Positions 35,631 to 37,407 of a stretch of 37,407 bases of DNA are shown here, one piece after another. Below the pieces are notes generated by a model. That model saw nothing but the letters and a program-made list of their open reading frames with translations. It searched no databases and was not told the origin of the DNA. Position 1 is the stretch's first letter; every line of letters begins with the position of its first letter. Source of the DNA: Steroidobacter sp. (GTDB lineage: Bacteria; Pseudomonadota; Gammaproteobacteria; Steroidobacterales; Steroidobacteraceae). Made by a program: the position numbers and the translations under genes. The stretch lies in the NCBI RefSeq assembly GCF_016790065.1, contig NZ_JAEUPY010000331.1:1-37407 (forward strand). Direction: 5' to 3'.

Positions 35631-36516
35631 CGGGCGCGCGCCGCAGATTCAAACAGGCCGTGCTGCCGCCCATCGCCACCGTGATGAGGCAGATGCCGAT
35701 CCAATGCAGCGACGTCAGACGCTCTCCCAAGATCGCAAATCCCGCGAGCGCAGCGACTGCCGGTGAAGCACTCACCAAGATACCAAAGACGTGCGCCGGC
35801 AAGCGACGCAAGGCGAACATTTCCACCGAATACGGTAGCGCACTCGATAACGCGGCGATGATCAAGCCCATCATCAGCACGCTCGGCGCCAATAACGCAG
35901 CGCCTGCATCCGCCACGCCAAAGGGTACCGTCACGACGGTAGCGACGATCATTCCCCAAGAAACGCCATCCACCTCAGCCGCCGCCGAGAGCCGTTTGCC
36001 GAACACGATGTAGAGCGCCCAAGAGACCGCCGCGCCCATCGCGAACAACACGCCGATTGGATCCAGACCCGACGCCTGGAAATCGAACGGGATCAGCAGC
36101 GCCAAGCCGATGGCGGCGAACAGCAACCAAATCAGATCCAACGCTCGTCGCGTCCCCGCCAGCACCACCGCCATGGGTCCCAGCACTTCGATTGCCACGG
36201 CAATGCCCAGAGGAATTCTGGCGAAGGCCTGATAGATCAGCAGATTCATCAAGCCCAGCATCCCGCCGTAGCGCAGGACTGCGCCCAGATGCTCTCGGCG
36301 TACACCGGTCCGCCACGGACGACGCACGATCAACAGCAAGCCAGCGGCAAGCGTGATGCGCAGCGCCGTCATCCCCATGGCGCCGACGACGGGAAACAGC
36401 TGCTTGGCGAACGATGCGCCGATGCTTTGGCTGAACAGCGATGCAAGCACCGCTGCCGCCCCGATCCAGGCGTGTCTTTGGGCGTGTGAAGAGGTCGGGT
36501 CCATGCGGTGAGACAT
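35614..36516 (-). CDS. EamA/DMT-superfamily exporter (RhtA-like)
   Basis: A 300-residue inner-membrane protein of ten hydrophobic segments in two EamA repeats (about 17-140 and 150-290). The repeats carry the typical end motifs VAIEVLGPMAV and VSASPAVAALAGFAILGERL. The overall pattern is close to RhtA, an exporter of threonine/homoserine and other small metabolites, but specificity cannot be deduced. ATG 36516 is used; ATG 36504 is also possible. It is convergent with fecR with overlapping 3' ends, and no terminator is visible after it, so read-through would make antisense RNA against fecR and fecI. Confidence 0.9.
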   Translation of the reverse strand: MSHRMDPTSSHAQRHAWIGAAAVLASLFSQSIGASFAKQLFPVVGAMGMTALRITLAAGLLLIVRRPWRTGVRREHLGAVLRYGGMLGLMNLLIYQAFARIPLGIAVAIEVLGPMAVVLAGTRRALDLIWLLFAAIGLALLIPFDFQASGLDPIGVLFAMGAAVSWALYIVFGKRLSAAAEVDGVSWGMIVATVVTVPFGVADAGAALLAPSVLMMGLIIAALSSALPYSVEMFALRRLPAHVFGILVSASPAVAALAGFAILGERLTSLHWIGICLITVAMGGSTACLNLRRAPVSAAS

Positions 36517-36582
36517 TAACCCGTCACACCGATGAATTGGCTCGTTTTACGCGGCTCCCATGCAACGTTCGCCCAATCTGGA

Positions 36583-37407
36583 CTAGATGGCCGACGAGCG
36601 CGCCGCCGCTTCCGGCTCGGACGAGGCCGGCTTCTCGACCGCGACCTGTTTGTCCTTGTTATAGACGCGGCCCAACGACACGCCGACGATGGCCCAGATA
36701 CCTGCGACCACGGCGCCGATGATGGCCACCGGCGACATGCCCAAGCCCAACCCTTCGGTCAGGCCCGCGAACGCCCAGCTGTTCAACGTATCGCCACCGC
36801 GATACACGACCGTGTCGATGACCGGCTTGGTCTTGTAACGCACTTCCCGATCTACCAACGTGAACAACATTTCACGCGCCGGACGGGTGATGGCGTAGTT
36901 GCCCGCGCTCAACACCACGCGCAACACGATCACCAACCAAACGAACGGCAGCAAGGCCAACGTGACCAAGCCCCCCGCCATCGCAGCCGGAATCAACGCC
37001 AGCGTCACACTCAAGCCGAACTTAGTCGTCAGACGGCTGGTCGCGACGATGGCCGTCACGATGGTGAAAAAGTTCACCGCCCAATTGATGCCCGACTGAA
37101 TCTGGGTGCGCGTGCCGCGGTCGTAGACCTCCAGCAAATTCTTCAGCTCGAAATAAATGAACGAGCCCATCGAGGTGTACAACAACAGAAACAAGCCGAT
37201 GCCCAGCAAGAACGGACTGCGAATGAACGTGGTGAAGCCGGCGAACGGATTGCCGCCGATGGCCTGCTGAGCCGCACCGCCGTCCAATCCTGCATTCCCC
37301 AATTCCGTGGCCTTGAGTCGCTCCAGATAAGGAATCAGCGGCATCACGCCGACCAGCATCACGGCCGCGACCACGACCAGTTCGTTGCTGGTGATGTGTT
37401 CGGCCAG
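36583..37407 (-). CDS. MFS / NTP-NDP exchange transporter-like membrane protein (partial)
   Basis: The C-terminal 274 residues of a multi-span transporter; the frame continues off the right edge (LAEHITSNELV and beyond). Around seven hydrophobic helices are present, with the conserved run ITRPAREMLFTLVDREV, then RYKTKPVIDTVVYRGGD. That pattern is seen in proteins annotated as MFS transporters or Tlc-like NTP/NDP exchangers in free-living Gammaproteobacteria. The tail (EKPASSEPEAAARSSAI) is cytoplasmic. The substrate is uncertain, and ATP/ADP exchange is not established for free-living members. It lies upstream of and in line with the EamA gene, 66 bases away. Confidence 0.8.
   Translation of the reverse strand: MAEHITSNELVVVAAVMLVGVMPLIPYLERLKATELGNAGLDGGAAQQAIGGNPFAGFTTFIRSPFLLGIGLFLLLYTSMGSFIYFELKNLLEVYDRGTRTQIQSGINWAVNFFTIVTAIVATSRLTTKFGLSVTLALIPAAMAGGLVTLALLPFVWLVIVLRVVLSAGNYAITRPAREMLFTLVDREVRYKTKPVIDTVVYRGGDTLNSWAFAGLTEGLGLGMSPVAIIGAVVAGIWAIVGVSLGRVYNKDKQVAVEKPASSEPEAAARSSAI

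Overview
The window is GC-rich and gene-dense, and its content points to a gammaproteobacterium of the Steroidobacter/Xanthomonadales kind. This is inferred from gene content, not from a database search: a TonB-dependent receptor/FecI-FecR style of nutrient scavenging, an ECF sigma factor paired with a Ser/Thr kinase, a PEP-CTERM protein, PPK2, and a Tlc/MFS-type nucleotide-transporter-like protein. No tRNA, rRNA, CRISPR array or insertion sequence was recognised. No stretch of more than 300 bases lacks a gene. Every annotated gene from 33.9 kb down to 7.5 kb is on the minus strand.

Layout. 1-3.5 kb: the tail of an unknown gene, a thiolase, a convergent aspartate-type aminotransferase and a divergent LysR regulator. 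3.5-7.5 kb: an ECF sigma factor followed by a membrane Ser/Thr kinase, with a divergent Tat-exported protein carrying two retropepsin-like DTG motifs. 7.5-14.7 kb: a 194-aa PEP-CTERM protein overlapping, and probably translationally coupled to, a giant secreted protein of about 2200 aa. The giant carries PKD/cadherin-like repeats, FG-GAP/VCBS-like calcium-binding loops, two PASTA domains and an unrecognised C-terminal region. 14.8-18.3 kb: a small ribbon-helix-helix-like protein, then a tight operon of a CBS-PP2C phosphatase, a SiaB-type kinase, a SiaC-type phospho-switch protein and polyphosphate kinase 2.

18.5-35.6 kb: an aldo/keto reductase whose start codon lies in a predicted hairpin, then a large peptide-scavenging locus. 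Read in the direction of transcription, this runs: TonB receptor with an STN signalling domain, M13 metallopeptidase, two tandem serine beta-lactamase-fold hydrolases, a D-aminoacylase-family amidohydrolase, an ECF sigma factor, a second TonB receptor without STN, and an S9/DPP4-type lipoprotein peptidase. A FecI/FecR pair is divergent from the STN receptor. 35.6-37.4 kb: an EamA exporter and a truncated nucleotide-transporter-like protein.

The two most notable systems are the following. (1) A Sia-type partner switch (phosphatase, kinase, SiaC) whose last gene is PPK2 rather than the diguanylate cyclase SiaD. This suggests that phosphorylation of a SiaC-like protein controls polyphosphate or nucleotide metabolism. 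(2) A translationally chained operon that looks built to import and degrade a peptide, plausibly one with D-residues or unusual bonds, with two different ECF-type control points. Both are inferences from gene order and family knowledge and remain untested.
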